Shown piece by piece: positions 1-10,468 of a DNA stretch of 64,000 nucleotides. This DNA comes from Trileptium ribeirensis (Eukaryota; Nematoda; Enoplea; Enoplida; Thoracostomopsidae). The position numbers and the translations under genes are program-made. Location of the stretch: the NCBI GenBank assembly GCA_030248225.1, contig JASANE010003495.1, positions 62,001-126,000 of the forward strand, written 5' to 3'. The notes beneath the pieces were generated by a model, which saw nothing but the letters and a program-made list of their open reading frames with translations, did not search any database and was not told where the DNA came from. The first letter of the stretch is position 1. The number at the start of each line of letters is the position of its first letter.

Positions 1-150
1 GATTGCAGGATAAAGCAAAAAACGTGGAAAATTTCAAACAAAATTTTTAAACCGGAATTCCGGTTCCGGTATGGTTTTTGCCCTTTGCCGGAACCGGAAC
101 CGGAACACGATTTTCGCCGGAACCGGAACCGGAATTCCGGTTACTCCCTG
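1..150 (+). mobile_element. hAT-like non-autonomous element, copy A (right end only)
   Basis: This is the right-hand end of the CCGGAA-rich family that recurs in the window. It carries the shared internal tract, the alternating GGAACC/CCGGAA blocks and the terminal ACTCCCTG that closes every copy. The left part lies outside the window, so only one terminus can be seen. The candidate target duplication after the terminus would be acatatag at 151-158, but its partner is missing. Membership is certain from comparison with copies B to E. The hAT assignment rests on the 8-bp duplications of those copies. Confidence 0.85.
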
Positions 151-1868
151 ACATATAGGGATCTGAACAGCGGCCTCCCGACCTCCCACCCCCCGCTTAG
201 AACAGCCAGCTCAAATTCGTCTTTGGACCGCTACAACGCCCAACGAAAAACAAACAGACGAAGTTTCACGTAATTTATTGTAAAAATGTCGGTGCAAAAA
301 CATGGCTTCGCTTCGATTCACAAAATGCCCTTATCGTGGATCTGTGTTTCCTTTCAGAGGAACCGCGATACAGAACCAGTAGGCTTAGTGGTTACAACAG
401 AACCTAAGAAAGCTGGTAACAGAGACTACTTTGCATTTCTAACAAAATACTTGTACAAAGGATCTTACAGCCACAATGCATGTACAAAACACATGTAAGG
501 TTCTCGTCGGTTATGCCGAATCACAAAATTACTGTAAGGAGTAACTGAATTAAAAATAAAGACATATATAAGTTTGATGGTCTCGCATCCAATAACACTG
601 CACACTTCTACTTCACTGCACTGGCCTGCCGTCAGTCTTCCGAAAAGCGGAGGTGAACATTGGTGGCACACACGTTCATTTTCGGGAGAAATTTCAAAGT
701 GCGCAATGTTCTGTTCTATATGCTAGCTATATACCTCCATATTTTAAAGTATTTTAACTGACTTACCGAAATATTTTCAGGTTATAAAACAACGTTTTAG
801 CATTAAAATTAGTAGTAAACACTAATGCTTAAGATGCATTTAGTAGACAGAAAACATGAGCTTAGGCCATTAAAAAATCATGGGTATAGTTGACAATGGA
901 AGCTTCGGATGAGTCGGAGGGACGATCATGGTCAGGTTTGGAAAGAGGACCCAAAAATGTGGACAGGTTAACCATAAACATCGAAAGTATATACCACATA
1001 GGCCACATACGACTACATAGGCAACGCATACACCAAAAACTACATACATAGAATATAAATACAAATACCAATAAAGCAAATAATTACCCTTTCCATTTCC
1101 ATATACTCGCTGTCCAGCTTTGTAGCTTCCGCCGCGCCAACACGTTCACTGACATACTGAAAATAATTGTGTAATGTGCACACATACTATATTTGGATTC
1201 TAAGTGGAGTGAATGAAACGAGGGGTTAGCAGAATTCTTATTAAGGGTATTGGTGGCGCGATAGTGTCGGTTACTGGGTTTTTTAGGTTGACAATTATAC
1301 CTCTAATTCGGCTAGGTTGACTAAGTCCGATAGCTCATTTGAAAGCTTGAAATATATTTTCGAGACGATTTAATTTGCGAAGCTCAATTTATATAATCCT
1401 CCTTTTCCCGAAAAGTCAGGCCAAAAAAGCTCGAGTCGGATCGCTAAGAAACCCTATAAATCACGTTATTTATTGTATCGCAGTAACTGGTGTCACTACC
1501 TTCGTAAAATAGGGCTCAATTTGTAAAGCGAACAAAGCCGTATAAGACTATATACAAGCTATGTAAGCTTTGCAATATACACTTCATAGCTGCTGTAATC
1601 AAGAGAGGTTCCAAACGGGCCACTGAGACCCAAAATTAGCCAAAACAATAAACTATATCTCCACAAACCCTTCATCTATATTACTAAAGGTGTCATTTTG
1701 CAAGCTCTGCTGGCTTCTCCAAATAAGAGGAAATGGAGCATCCAGGCATTTTCACTTCCCTCAGGTTACCCCAGTTCATGCCCGCAGGTAAATTTTCGCC
1801 TGTCACAGTTGAAGCCCCTCAGGTACTTTCCTGCAGCAGTAAAAATTACCAAATTTTTATCTGATGAG
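151..1868. other. Non-coding stretch, no gene recognised
   Basis: All open frames here are short, overlap on both strands and lack recognisable domains. Near 1610-1690 there is a segment (GAGACCCAAAAT followed by a run resembling CAATATCTCC) that resembles segments near 3520-3600 and 3660-3790, so part of this stretch is an old dispersed repeat. Nothing else is supportable. Confidence 0.5.
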
Positions 1869-3047
1869 CAGGGAATAACCGGAACCGAAATTTACCGGAA
1901 CCGGAACCAGTAACCGGAACCGTCCATTTAAACCGGATCCGGAACCGGAACCGGAACCTGGTCTTCGAAATTTATATATAGTAAAACAGATGATGGAAGA
2001 AATGAAGGTATAGTGGATTTAAAATGCATTAAAAATAACTTTTACATTAAACTTAATGTATTGCGATGGTATTATTGCCTTTCTGAAACTTTAAAGAGAC
2101 TGAGGAAGCTAATAATGTTTATTTATCGATCAAATATGTCGGTTTTTGGACATTCAGAGCAAAAAAATACCTTCCACTATATACCACTGCGTATACTGCG
2201 TCAAATCGAATGTGCTTACAAAGCTTGGAGCGTAGAATACACACTTTCGATCTGTCTCCAGTCGCCTCCCTTTCCTACACATACGTTTGTTGCATGTTCT
2301 TCTGTAGCAAACTTAAAATTATTGGTTTATATGATTCTAAGATAAAATAATAGATAGAAGGTAATTTTCTGATCAGTGTTCAGAGACACTGTTTAGGCTA
2401 GCGTTGGACAAACAGTGCCCGTCAGTTAGATGATAATGATGATAACTTTCTAATCAAAATGCTATAGATGAGACACACAGGTGATGCTGCTCGCACAGTT
2501 TCAATAAATACAGTTCATTGCCAAGGAAGCAGTTTCTGCTTGCGTTGCAGATAACGTTACTTCAGTTTCACCTGATTTACAAAGTTTACAAGCGCACCGG
2601 CTGGTGCTTGACGCAATTTATGTTAGCCAAGCATAGGCTAAGTACTTCTGCGTAAGCCACACTCTGTTACCGAGTTGGACCGGTTTAATTCAAATGCATC
2701 CCACAGACTTCTGGAAGTGTAAAATTGCTGCTACAAGCATCGACGTGGCTTTGATTTAACAAACTCCTGCAGGTAATTATGAAAAATTCCTGCTAAAATT
2801 ATGTGCCCTACTTACGTTTCACACGGCAAATTGGTTAGTTAATCTTTTCTTTGGCTCGGTTGTATTGGAGTTTGATCATTGTATAATATATATTACATAT
2901 GTTTGGATCACAGATGAAGCAAAAATGTGAAAAATTTCAAACAAAATTTTTAAACCGGAATTCCGGTTCCGGTATGGTTTTTGCCCTTTGCCGGAACCGC
3001 AACCGGAACACGATTTTCGCCGGAACCGGAATTCCGGTTACTCCCTG
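1869..3047 (+). mobile_element. hAT-like non-autonomous element, copy B (complete, 1179 bp)
   Basis: The element begins CAGGGAATAACCGG and ends CCGGTTACTCCCTG, which are imperfect terminal inverted repeats. It is flanked by a perfect 8-bp direct repeat, CTGATGAG, at 1861-1868 and 3048-3055. An 8-bp target duplication with CAG-type ends is diagnostic of the hAT superfamily. Both subterminal regions are packed with CCGGAA/GGAACC blocks, which in hAT elements are typically transposase-binding sites. The 110-codon frame at 2013-2345 is partly conserved in other copies but matches no transposase that I know. The element is therefore best read as non-autonomous, moved by a transposase encoded elsewhere. 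Confidence 0.93.
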
Positions 3048-3055
3048 CTGATGAG

Positions 3056-4066
3056 CTAAAAGATAAATGTTTTTTCTATTTTGGCAAAATCCAGTTTTTC
3101 CTGCGGGGTTAAAAATCACTAGAATTTTCCCCTTTAAATAAGCACAATTACAATCAATTGTCAAATAAGACATTTTTGACGTTTTCTGATTGTTACAGTA
3201 ATTTTATTGTTCCCAATTCAAATCTTGGTTACAGTTTTTTGAGCCGCCCTACTCACTCATGCTTGCTTACAGTTTAAAAAATTACATGCTTGAATATTAC
3301 AATACACACAGTGATAGTGAGTCTTTGCCTTGGTAACCACTGTTAGTACAATTCACATGGAGGTACTCAGTATTTGCCTGAATTTATTGTCTCAAAATAT
3401 GTTAGAAGCGAGTGAGATATATACTGCTGGATAATTTATGGTACTGGTCAGTACACAGCCGACATAATTAGACTGTGCTATTACTCTATCAAAAACCTGC
3501 AGAGTTCAATCAAAATTGGGTTTGCAATGGGACCGTGAGACCCAAAATACACGAAACCGGCAATATCTCCCTAACCGCTCGAGCTACATCATAGGCTCGT
3601 TTTTATAATAATTTACTCTTTTTAGCTGCGCAAAGTAGGCAGCTGCTGTCATAATTTATGCTATAGTGTTAGCCCAAAATGGGGTTTTAAAAGGCCCATG
3701 ATATCGAAAATACACCAAAAGTCAATATCGCCGCAACCACTCTAGACATATCGATGTTATTTGTCGCTTTTATAGAGCATAAAGTCCTCTATATAGATGC
3801 GCATTAAATACGCAATAAGCGGGTATATCACCGGGGCTAATAATAACATGCATATTCGAATCATTCTATAGGTTGATGTTCAATATAATAGCTGTGTATG
3901 TCTCTCTAAATTAATCTTCAACACGAAAAACTCGCCACCTTGGCGATGACACAAGCAACTAGTTATTTAATGAAATTGTAATGTAATTATGGCACCATAC
4001 ATGGCACCATACAAATCGTCATTCTAAGTAATGAAAATTTTTATGGTGCTACACCAACTATATATA
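3056..4066. other. Non-coding stretch with two old dispersed-repeat segments
   Basis: No gene is recognised. The segments at about 3520-3600 and 3660-3790 share a motif of the form CCCAAAATACAC...CAATATC...AACC with each other and with 1610-1690. This suggests remnants of one dispersed repeat family. The rest shows no coding or structural signal that I can support. Confidence 0.45.
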
Positions 4067-4261
4067 CTGGCTAGACCAAAGTTGAGGGGCGGGGGGCCGG
4101 CATTTTCTGGCTGCACCCCGGCAAAATGGAGGTACCCCGACTCAAAGCCCCCTGCTGACAAAAATTAACGTGTACACGCGACAAAATCCAGCAAAATATT
4201 GCCCCCTTGGCAGGTGAGCCGTGGGCTCCCGGCTATAATATCCAAGGTTTGGACTAGCCAG
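4067..4261. mobile_element. Short MITE with CTGGCTAG termini
   Basis: The segment starts CTGGCTAGACCAAA and ends TTTGGACTAGCCAG, which are inverted repeats with a single mismatch over 14 bp. It is 195 bp long and GC-richer than its flanks, with runs of G and C inside. Both flanks are TATATA-rich, so a TA-type target duplication is possible but cannot be told apart from the local AT repeat. Size, inverted ends and lack of coding capacity fit a miniature inverted-repeat transposable element. The superfamily is uncertain. Confidence 0.65.
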
Positions 4262-4451
4262 ATATATATATACTACTTTAAAATATCATCAAAAACAGCA
4301 TGGTGTCGAAGAGATTATATAATATATATGGCGGCAGACACTCAGCGTGAACAAAACATTTAGATGAGGACTGCTTTATAACGTCAACGCTGCTTTAGAT
4401 TGTTATCTCTGTATTGTCACAATTGTGTCAGCTTCAGTAGAACTGGTACCT

Positions 4452-4476
4452 ATCGATAGATAGATAGATAATGATA
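4452..4476. repeat. GATA/TATC simple repeat, probable 3' tail of the non-LTR element
   Basis: A short run of gata units lies just beyond the end of the minus-strand coding remnant. On the minus strand it reads as TATC repeats. I-type and related non-LTR elements often end in such short tandem tails rather than poly(A), and its position fits that role. Confidence 0.5.
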
Positions 4477-4598
4477 GCGGGGCTAGAAAAATATGCGGAG
4501 AAGTCAAAGGACTTCCTTTGCATCAGCCCTTGGACAAATAATAACATAATTATTGCATCAAAGGTTATACAATGAGAATGTTTTTTACCTGTTTTAGA

Positions 4599-4847
4599 TC
4601 AGAACATACCGTCCATCCAGTTTGCTCGTTGACCATCCTGTCGATTTAACCTACCTGTGCTTGGAATAAACTTGCATAGCTGCGTTATATTACAATCTCT
4701 CAAGTTTTCTCTACATATCTTTCGGCTACCTAAAAATTTTTCTCTCTTTTCTGCGAACTGTGAACAACTGTGGAGAAAATGCTCTGCTGTTTTTTCAACA
4801 CCACAGTGCATATACTCCTTGTTTTCTACCAACTTCAACTTGTACAT
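4599..4847 (-). pseudogene. C-terminal Cys/His segment of the non-LTR element
   Basis: The 82-codon minus-strand frame contains a CGVEKTAEHFLHSC pattern with following basic residues. This matches the Cys-His segment that follows RNase H in I/R1/LOA-type polyproteins, which is thought to help bind template RNA. The part joining it to RNase H was separated by the hAT insertion at 4960-5861. The frame is open to a stop at 4599, and the tail of simple repeats follows 120 bases later. I consider this the true C-terminus of the element. Confidence 0.7.
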
Positions 4848-4959
4848 GTGATAATTTAGCCAACCATGTCCCGTTATCCCCTGGACACACTGTCTGAGCT
4901 TGTTCTTAGTAAGTCCTACGAGATATTTACCATATTTGTTGTTGGGTGTACCTATTATA

Positions 4960-5861
4960 CAGGGAATAACCGGAACCGAAATTTACCGGAACCGGAACCA
5001 GCAACCGGAACCGTCCATTTAAACCGGATCCGGAACCTGGTCTTCGAAATTTATATATAGTAAAACAGATGATGGAAGAAATGAAGATATAGTGGATTTA
5101 AAATGCATAAATAACTTGTACATTAAACTTAATGTATTGAGATGGTATTATTGCCTTTCTGAAACTTTAAAGAGACCGAGGAAGCTAATAATGTTTATTT
5201 ATCGATCAAATATGTCGGTTTTTGGACATTCAGAGCAAAAAATGTCTTCCACTATACACCACTGCGTATACTGCGTCAAATCGAATATGCTTACAAAACT
5301 TGGAGCGTAGAATACACGCTCTGTCTCCAGTCGCCTCCCTTTACTACACATACGTTTGTTGCATGTTCTTCTGTAGGAAACTTAAATTTATTGGTTTATA
5401 TGATTCTAAGAGAAAATGATAGAAGGTAATTTTCTGATCAGCGGTCAGAGACACTGTTTAGTCTAGCGTTGGACAAACAGTGCCCGTCAGTTAGATCATA
5501 ATGATGATAACTTTCTAATCTAATCAGAATGCTATAAATGAGACACACTGTGATTCGACCTGGCTTTGATTAAACAAACTCCTGCAGGTTATTATGAAAA
5601 ATTCCTGCTCAAATTATGTGCCCTACTTACGTTTCACACGGCAAATTGGTTAGTTAAGCTTTTCTTTTGCTTGGTTGTATTGGAGCTTGATCAATGTATA
5701 ATATATATTACATATGTTTGGATTACAGGATGACTTGGAAAATTTCAAACAAAACTTTTAAACCGGAATTCCGGTTCCGGTATGTTTTTTGCGTTTTGCC
5801 GGAACCGCAACCGGAACACGATTTTCGCCGGAACCGGAACCAGAATTCCGGTTGCTCCCTG
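4960..5861 (+). mobile_element. hAT-like non-autonomous element, copy C (internal deletion, 902 bp)
   Basis: The ends match copy B, and the flanking 8-bp direct repeats CTATTATA (4952-4959 and 5862-5869) are perfect. Compared with copy B it lacks roughly 240 bp of the interior: sequence jumps from the GAGACACACTG region to the GACCTGGCTTTGATT region near 5550. It lies within the non-LTR element described at 4452-8740 and so is younger than that element. It has no transposase coding capacity. Confidence 0.93.
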
Positions 5862-6390
5862 CTATTATACTCTTTGTTTGTTTGCAAGAAGCCAACTGTC
5901 TCCAACTGGTAATAAATTTTCTATGTACCCATGATTTTATTCTTGTAGTTACCTCCGTTCTTGCCACTGGAAGGGTTGGTTCTGGCCCTATTGGCAGTCT
6001 GGCAGAGCCCATGCGGGCAAGCTCATCAGCTCTCTCGTTCCCTACAATGTTACTGTGACCAGGTACCCAAACAAGTGTTACTTCATTTACACTTGTGAGT
6101 ACTCCCACGCTAATTTTACATTCAAGAACTAATTTAGATTTCACCTCATCATTTCGAAGCGCTTTAAGAGCTGCTTGACTGTCTGAGAAAATTCTTATAT
6201 ATCCTTATTACATGTATTAATCTCTATAAGATTGTCTACACATGATTTGATTGCATATATTTCTGCCTGAAAAACTGTACAAAATTCACCTAAAGAGTAT
6301 ACATATTCATTGTTTGCTGTAATACACCTGTTCCCCTGAAGTTTCTACCGCATAGCTTCACCAAAGATCCGTGTGTGTAACATATAATAG
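5862..6390 (-). pseudogene. RNase H domain remnant of the non-LTR element
   Basis: On the minus strand the frame ending beside the hAT insertion contains VWVPGHSNIVGNERADELA. This is the classic late RNase H motif, with the His of GH and the final Asp of the catalytic set. The upstream frame near 6380 reads CYTHGS where an active enzyme has a YTDGS-type motif, so the first catalytic Asp appears changed to His. The two pieces are in different frames with a stop near 6200. The true domain ends at 5862; a longer open frame runs into the hAT element by chance. Confidence 0.8.
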
Positions 6391-6399
6391 ATCTGTGTG

Positions 6400-7938
6400 A
6401 TGCTTCTCTCAATGATGTAGTATCGTTTGTCCATCCCTCACGATTTGGAAAAATTGTTTTCCAGGTGGGGGCAGCAACAAGGCGCGATGAAGTGTAATCG
6501 CAAGGAAACTTGAGCAGTGGCAGCTCATTTTCAATACATATCATGTCTGAGTGGATTACGTTCTCCTCTTGTGAGCCTAAACACTGTATTCGATGCAATT
6601 CTCTTACACCTTCCTCTATTACTAGCAAATCAATGGGTGTCATATTTAACAAAGCTTCCATTCCAAATGTTGGTGTTGACTTCATAGCACCAGTAATCAT
6701 AATGTACGCTAATCTAGATACGTACATCGCCAAGTCTACTGGCATATGTCTTAAATTTCATCTTTTGCCACCAAACAACGGCACCATAACAAACCGATGG
6801 AAGTACAATAATATTGTATATGTATTGTACAGTCTTTGGTCTAGCTCCCAAAGTCTTCCCAATAATGCCTCTACAAGCCATCAAAGTGTCCACTCCCTTT
6901 TTTAGTGCTAAATCTATGTGTTCTTCCTATAACAGTTTGCTATCTATAGTGACTCCTAGATATTTGACACTGCTAGATAAAGGTAAATCTTCATTATATA
7001 ATCGCAACCTTATATCTCTCTCAACTGTTCTGCTCCTAGACAGAATCAGTACATTACTTTTTCTAGGATTTACTTTCATACCTCTATCTTCACACCATTT
7101 TTCAAGTAATAGTAGCTTTCTCTGAATCCTCCTGACATTAACATCCATGTTTTTACTGCTGGTTAGCAAGACATCATCTGAATATGCTTGCACGTATACA
7201 TTTACATCAATTATGCTTCTTATGAAGTCGTCAATTACTAGGGTCCACAGTAGGGGTGATAGTACACCTCCCTGTGGACTACCTCTATTTAGCTTGAATC
7301 TGACTGATTGTGATCCCATTTTCGCTGTGGCCCACCTATCACCAACTAGATTATTCAGCCACTTGCTGGTGGTGTTATCCATTCTAAAATCATTGAAAGC
7401 ACGTCTAAAGGCATCACGCGCAGTACTATCAAAAGCAACCCCAATATCAAGGAAAACAGCAACAATGTGCCTACCTTGTAGAAGAGCAGTACCTAATCTG
7501 TTCACTAAAGCGTGAAGAGCAGTAGGCTTGCTGATTTTCATGCAATTTGTGACATACTGTGCTTCTAAGATACCTGTCCACCAATCTCTCCACTGTCTTC
7601 AGTAGAAAGGAAGTGAGGCAGATTGGTCTGAAACTTTTAGCTTCTTCATAATTGTCTTTCCCTGGCTTTGGAATAAAAGACACGATTGCTTCCCTCCAAG
7701 CTTGAGGTATATATCCTGTCGCTATTGATTCCTTCATTATACTCACTAGAAAGGAACTTATTTCTTCGAAACCTGTCTTTAAAAGTGCTGGACTGATGGA
7801 ATCGGCACCTGGGCTTTTGAAAAAATTGAAACTAAAAACTGCCCATTTCAATTTGTCTACATCAACTATTTCTCCTGATATTTGTGTGTCTTTTTGTTGG
7901 CCTAAAGTTCCTAGGATGTTCCAGTTGTACATTCTCAT
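6400..7938 (-). pseudogene. Reverse transcriptase domain of the non-LTR element
   Basis: Three minus-strand frames together cover the polymerase. The first (7471-7938) has PGADSISPALLK and IPKPGK with a RPICLTSFLLKTVERLVDRY segment, the fingers region. The second (6927-7541) has AVFLDIGVAFDST, SPQGGVLSPLLW and the catalytic box AYSDDVLL, in which the usual YADD has become YSDD. The third (6290-6745) holds the thumb, with ITGAMKSTPTFGMEALL. A frameshift near 7500 and others between frames inactivate it. The spacing of motifs is normal for the family. Confidence 0.88.
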
Positions 7939-8542
7939 CCCTTTCCGAATGTGGAAAGTGAGAGTGGAGCAGAAGCTCTAATGTCTCCTCCTCGCTCTCC
8001 GCCATACTACCGTCGGCTCTCGCAAGTTGACTCAGTCTTACTTTATGTCCTAATCTACAAATTTTTGCAAGACGAGCTCTTGGAATTGCACCTTCTACTT
8101 TTTCACAGAAACTTTTCCATGATTTATCTTTTACTAACGTTATTTCTTGCTTATGCACTCTCTGAATGTTTCTATATCTATCCCAGTTGTGGTCACCACC
8201 GTATTTAATTGCAAATCTGTATAACTTTCTGGATTTATGTCTCAAACGACTGAGTCTCTGCGTCCACCAGCAGATGCCCCTATTCGAGCACCGCATCAAC
8301 GGACATGAAGCCTCTTTGGCTTGGTTGAGCGCACTAGTCAGACTGACAACACTTAAATACATCTTTTCAGAAGTAAAACCCAGCTGATTTCTGTTAAAAA
8401 CCGACATATTGTCACGAAGTTGCCGTCTCAACTCTTCTGTTCGAAGCCGTTTTAGGTTATGTTGCATTCTATCTTCAACAACATCTTCAACGTATTCAAA
8501 ATCTCTTGCCCTATGATCTGAGAAAGTGTTATAATCTAACAC
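7862..8542 (-). pseudogene. Endonuclease-RT linker of the non-LTR element
   Basis: A 226-codon minus-strand frame begins NTFSDHRARDFEYVED, whose SDH is the final catalytic motif of the APE-type endonuclease. It runs through a Lys/Arg-rich linker with paired CWWTQRLSRLRHKSRK, a feature of I/R1-like polyproteins just before the polymerase. The frame overlaps and is followed by the polymerase frames, which shows they once formed a single ORF. Confidence 0.75.
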
Positions 8543-8559
8543 GTCCCAGTTCTTAACTT

Positions 8560-8740
8560 TATAAATATTGCTAAGATCGGTGAGGGATACATCTATTCAC
8601 TCCGATCGATTCCTAGTCAAAAATGTCTGCTTATTACCAGTATTCAAGAGCTCTAGATTAGTGCTAGCTATGAAGTTTAACAGATCGAATCCTCTTTTGT
8701 TACATTTACAACAGCAAAACATATTTGTTGTATTTCCTCT
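8560..8740 (-). pseudogene. AP endonuclease fragment of the non-LTR element
   Basis: The minus strand contains NKRGFDLLNFIASTNLELL followed by NTGNKQTF. This is the penultimate motif block of the APE endonuclease, which nicks target DNA. A stop falls where a SVIDVSL-type motif would continue, at about 8585. Sequence on the 5' side (8741-9040) stays open in one frame but does not resemble the rest of an endonuclease, so the element is probably 5'-truncated or rearranged there. Confidence 0.65.
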
Positions 8741-9040
8741 ATACGTCTGAAAAACTTTTTCACAAAAGAGTTTTCTAACCAACTTTCTAAAAGCTGTTAT
8801 TCCGCATGGAATCCCTCTTCGATCCCATGTACGCCCTTCAAATCTAAAATTGTTCATTTGCCAATTTTTCGGAGTGCCGGACATGCACAAAGCATGGCTT
8901 TTGGGGAATGCCCTAACTTTGGTCTCAAAATGGCAATTTTGTATTTTCATCTTAAAATCCAAAAATTTACCCGAGCGTGTTTTAGCCGTGTGAAACTGGG
9001 TAGACCATCGCCCAACTTCACCCGTTGCCACCCCCAACAC

Positions 9041-10046
9041 TAGGATGAAGCAACAGGTTGGATTTGGAAGGGTTACCTATCGAGTAACGTAGTAAGAACA
9101 AACGAACAAGGATTCATATTTATTTTCTAGACACAAAGGTCTATCGTATATCTAACTTTATGTTATGACACATTGTTTCAGACCACATGTGCTAGGAAAG
9201 ACCCTATAAATCGCAACGGTGTCAGCGAAGCATCCGATTAAACGTTACCAATACATCCGCACAATTACTGTTCGACTACAGGTCTGTGTTATGACTAAAC
9301 CAGCACAAAAAGAAAACCACTCACCTGATTTGCCTTATTAATTTGTTTTTTAAAACCAGCAAGCGACATATTTCTTTATTTATTTGAATATAATTACAAA
9401 ATTTCAGTCATCGATACTGTTAGCTAAAATAAACTAAAATTATTTATATAGTACAAAGATTTTTTCAAAAGCCCATAATATGGGTTATAAAGCAAATACA
9501 CTTACGTGACATTTTTTGCATAAGTACAAATGTGGTCACCATTTTGAAGTGCGGTGAATTTGACGCTATAAAGCAAATTCGCTCAAGCAAAAGTCTTAAA
9601 ATTGACAAAGATATTAGCAAATAACAAAATAACCTAACTACGTCTATTTATGGACAACATAATGCAAATACACGTAAGTGACACGTGATTTTTCCATAAA
9701 GGACCGCGTATAGGAAAACCACTTTAGTGATGTTGAGCGGTTTTGCTATATATTCGATTTCCGTTGATAAGCAAAATCACTGTGCACTTAAGTTTTGTGC
9801 GCAGTAAAATTTTTAGCATTGAAATATTTTCCTGCTGGGAATGTTCTGTTGTCGAATCGCCTATTTCTAAAGCTTTACAACATGTCAGTGACATGAAATA
9901 TATAAATACATAAACGAAGTAAGATGCTGATCGGGGCGTAAATACGAAAACGTGGAAACGAATTCGTATCTACGGCCCAGTATTACCCTAATTTTAGAGT
10001 TTTAGCTTGAAAATTAACTAAATCGTAAATAAGTAAATAGTGTATT
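9041..10046. other. Non-coding stretch with repeated GCAAAT motif boxes
   Basis: No gene is recognised. Four imperfect copies of a box resembling ATAAAGCAAATACAC lie near 9487, 9568, 9658 and 9768, spaced about 80-110 bp apart. Two of them continue into a TACGTGAC or AAGTGACACGTG segment. Their position just upstream of the PWWP/transposase-like pseudogene could mean a promoter region or the subterminal repeats of its element. Neither is proven. Confidence 0.4.
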
Positions 10047-10468
10047 ATGTCGCATATATTCGCAATTGACGATTATGTCTGGGTTCGATGATACGGTCGC
10101 TATTGGTCGGCCATTGTTTCTGATCCAGAAACAGCAATATATAAGAGAAAACGGAACTGTAACGATTATTTTGTGTGGTGGTTTGGTGAAAATAAATATA
10201 ATTGGGTACCAAGTAAATCACTAATACACTTCAATAATGATAACTTGAAAAATATGCTAAAAATAAATAAAAAATCCAAACGCAAAATTGACATTGAATA
10301 TAGTAAGGCGGTGTAACATATTTCACAATACACTGAGTTTTGCGGACACACGAATATTCTTGACTTACTGCAATCAGTCAAAAATTATGTCGATAATATT
10401 ACGAACGAAGTTCAAACGATTTTAAACTCAATGATAGATGCAGCTGTGGCCGCCGAAGCAGAATACAG
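10047..10468 (+). pseudogene. PWWP-like domain exon
   Basis: In one frame from the ATG at 10047 the sequence gives a VWVR segment, then YGRYWSAIVSDPE, then YFVWWFGENKYNWVP followed by SLIHF. This is the strand-by-strand pattern of a PWWP fold (hydrophobic VW start, a WxAIV core, and an aromatic-rich xFFGxxxxxWV strand). PWWP modules bind methylated histone H3 tails and DNA. A helical, Asp/Asn-rich segment follows before the donor at 10469. Two nonsense codons interrupt the frame: TGA at 10089 within the domain and TAA at 10314 after it. Each could arise by one transition (TGG to TGA, CAA to TAA), so the copy is recent enough to be read through by eye. Confidence 0.6.

Larger units (their letters stand above)
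4452..8740 (-). mobile_element. RNase H-bearing non-LTR retrotransposon (I/R1/LOA-like), decayed and split
   Basis: Read on the minus strand, this is one element with domains in the order: end of an AP endonuclease, linker, reverse transcriptase, RNase H, and a C-terminal Cys/His segment. It finishes in a (TATC)n simple-repeat tail at 4452-4476, as is usual for I-like elements. The 5' part of the endonuclease is missing or unrecognisable beyond about 8740. A hAT element (4960-5861) is inserted between the RNase H and the C-terminal segment and has duplicated CTATTATA. Several frameshifts and stops separate the open frames, so the copy is dead. The presence of RNase H excludes RTE and CR1 clades. 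I cannot place it more finely without a tree. Confidence 0.88.

Noticed and set aside
862..1079. Overlapping 69-codon minus-strand frames
   Set aside because: Two frames over the same bases with hydrophobic, low-information content and no start context. A chance result of local composition.
5758..6144. 128-codon minus-strand frame as a single protein
   Set aside because: Its last ~35 codons come from the hAT element inserted at 4960-5861. Only 5862-6144 is RNase H.
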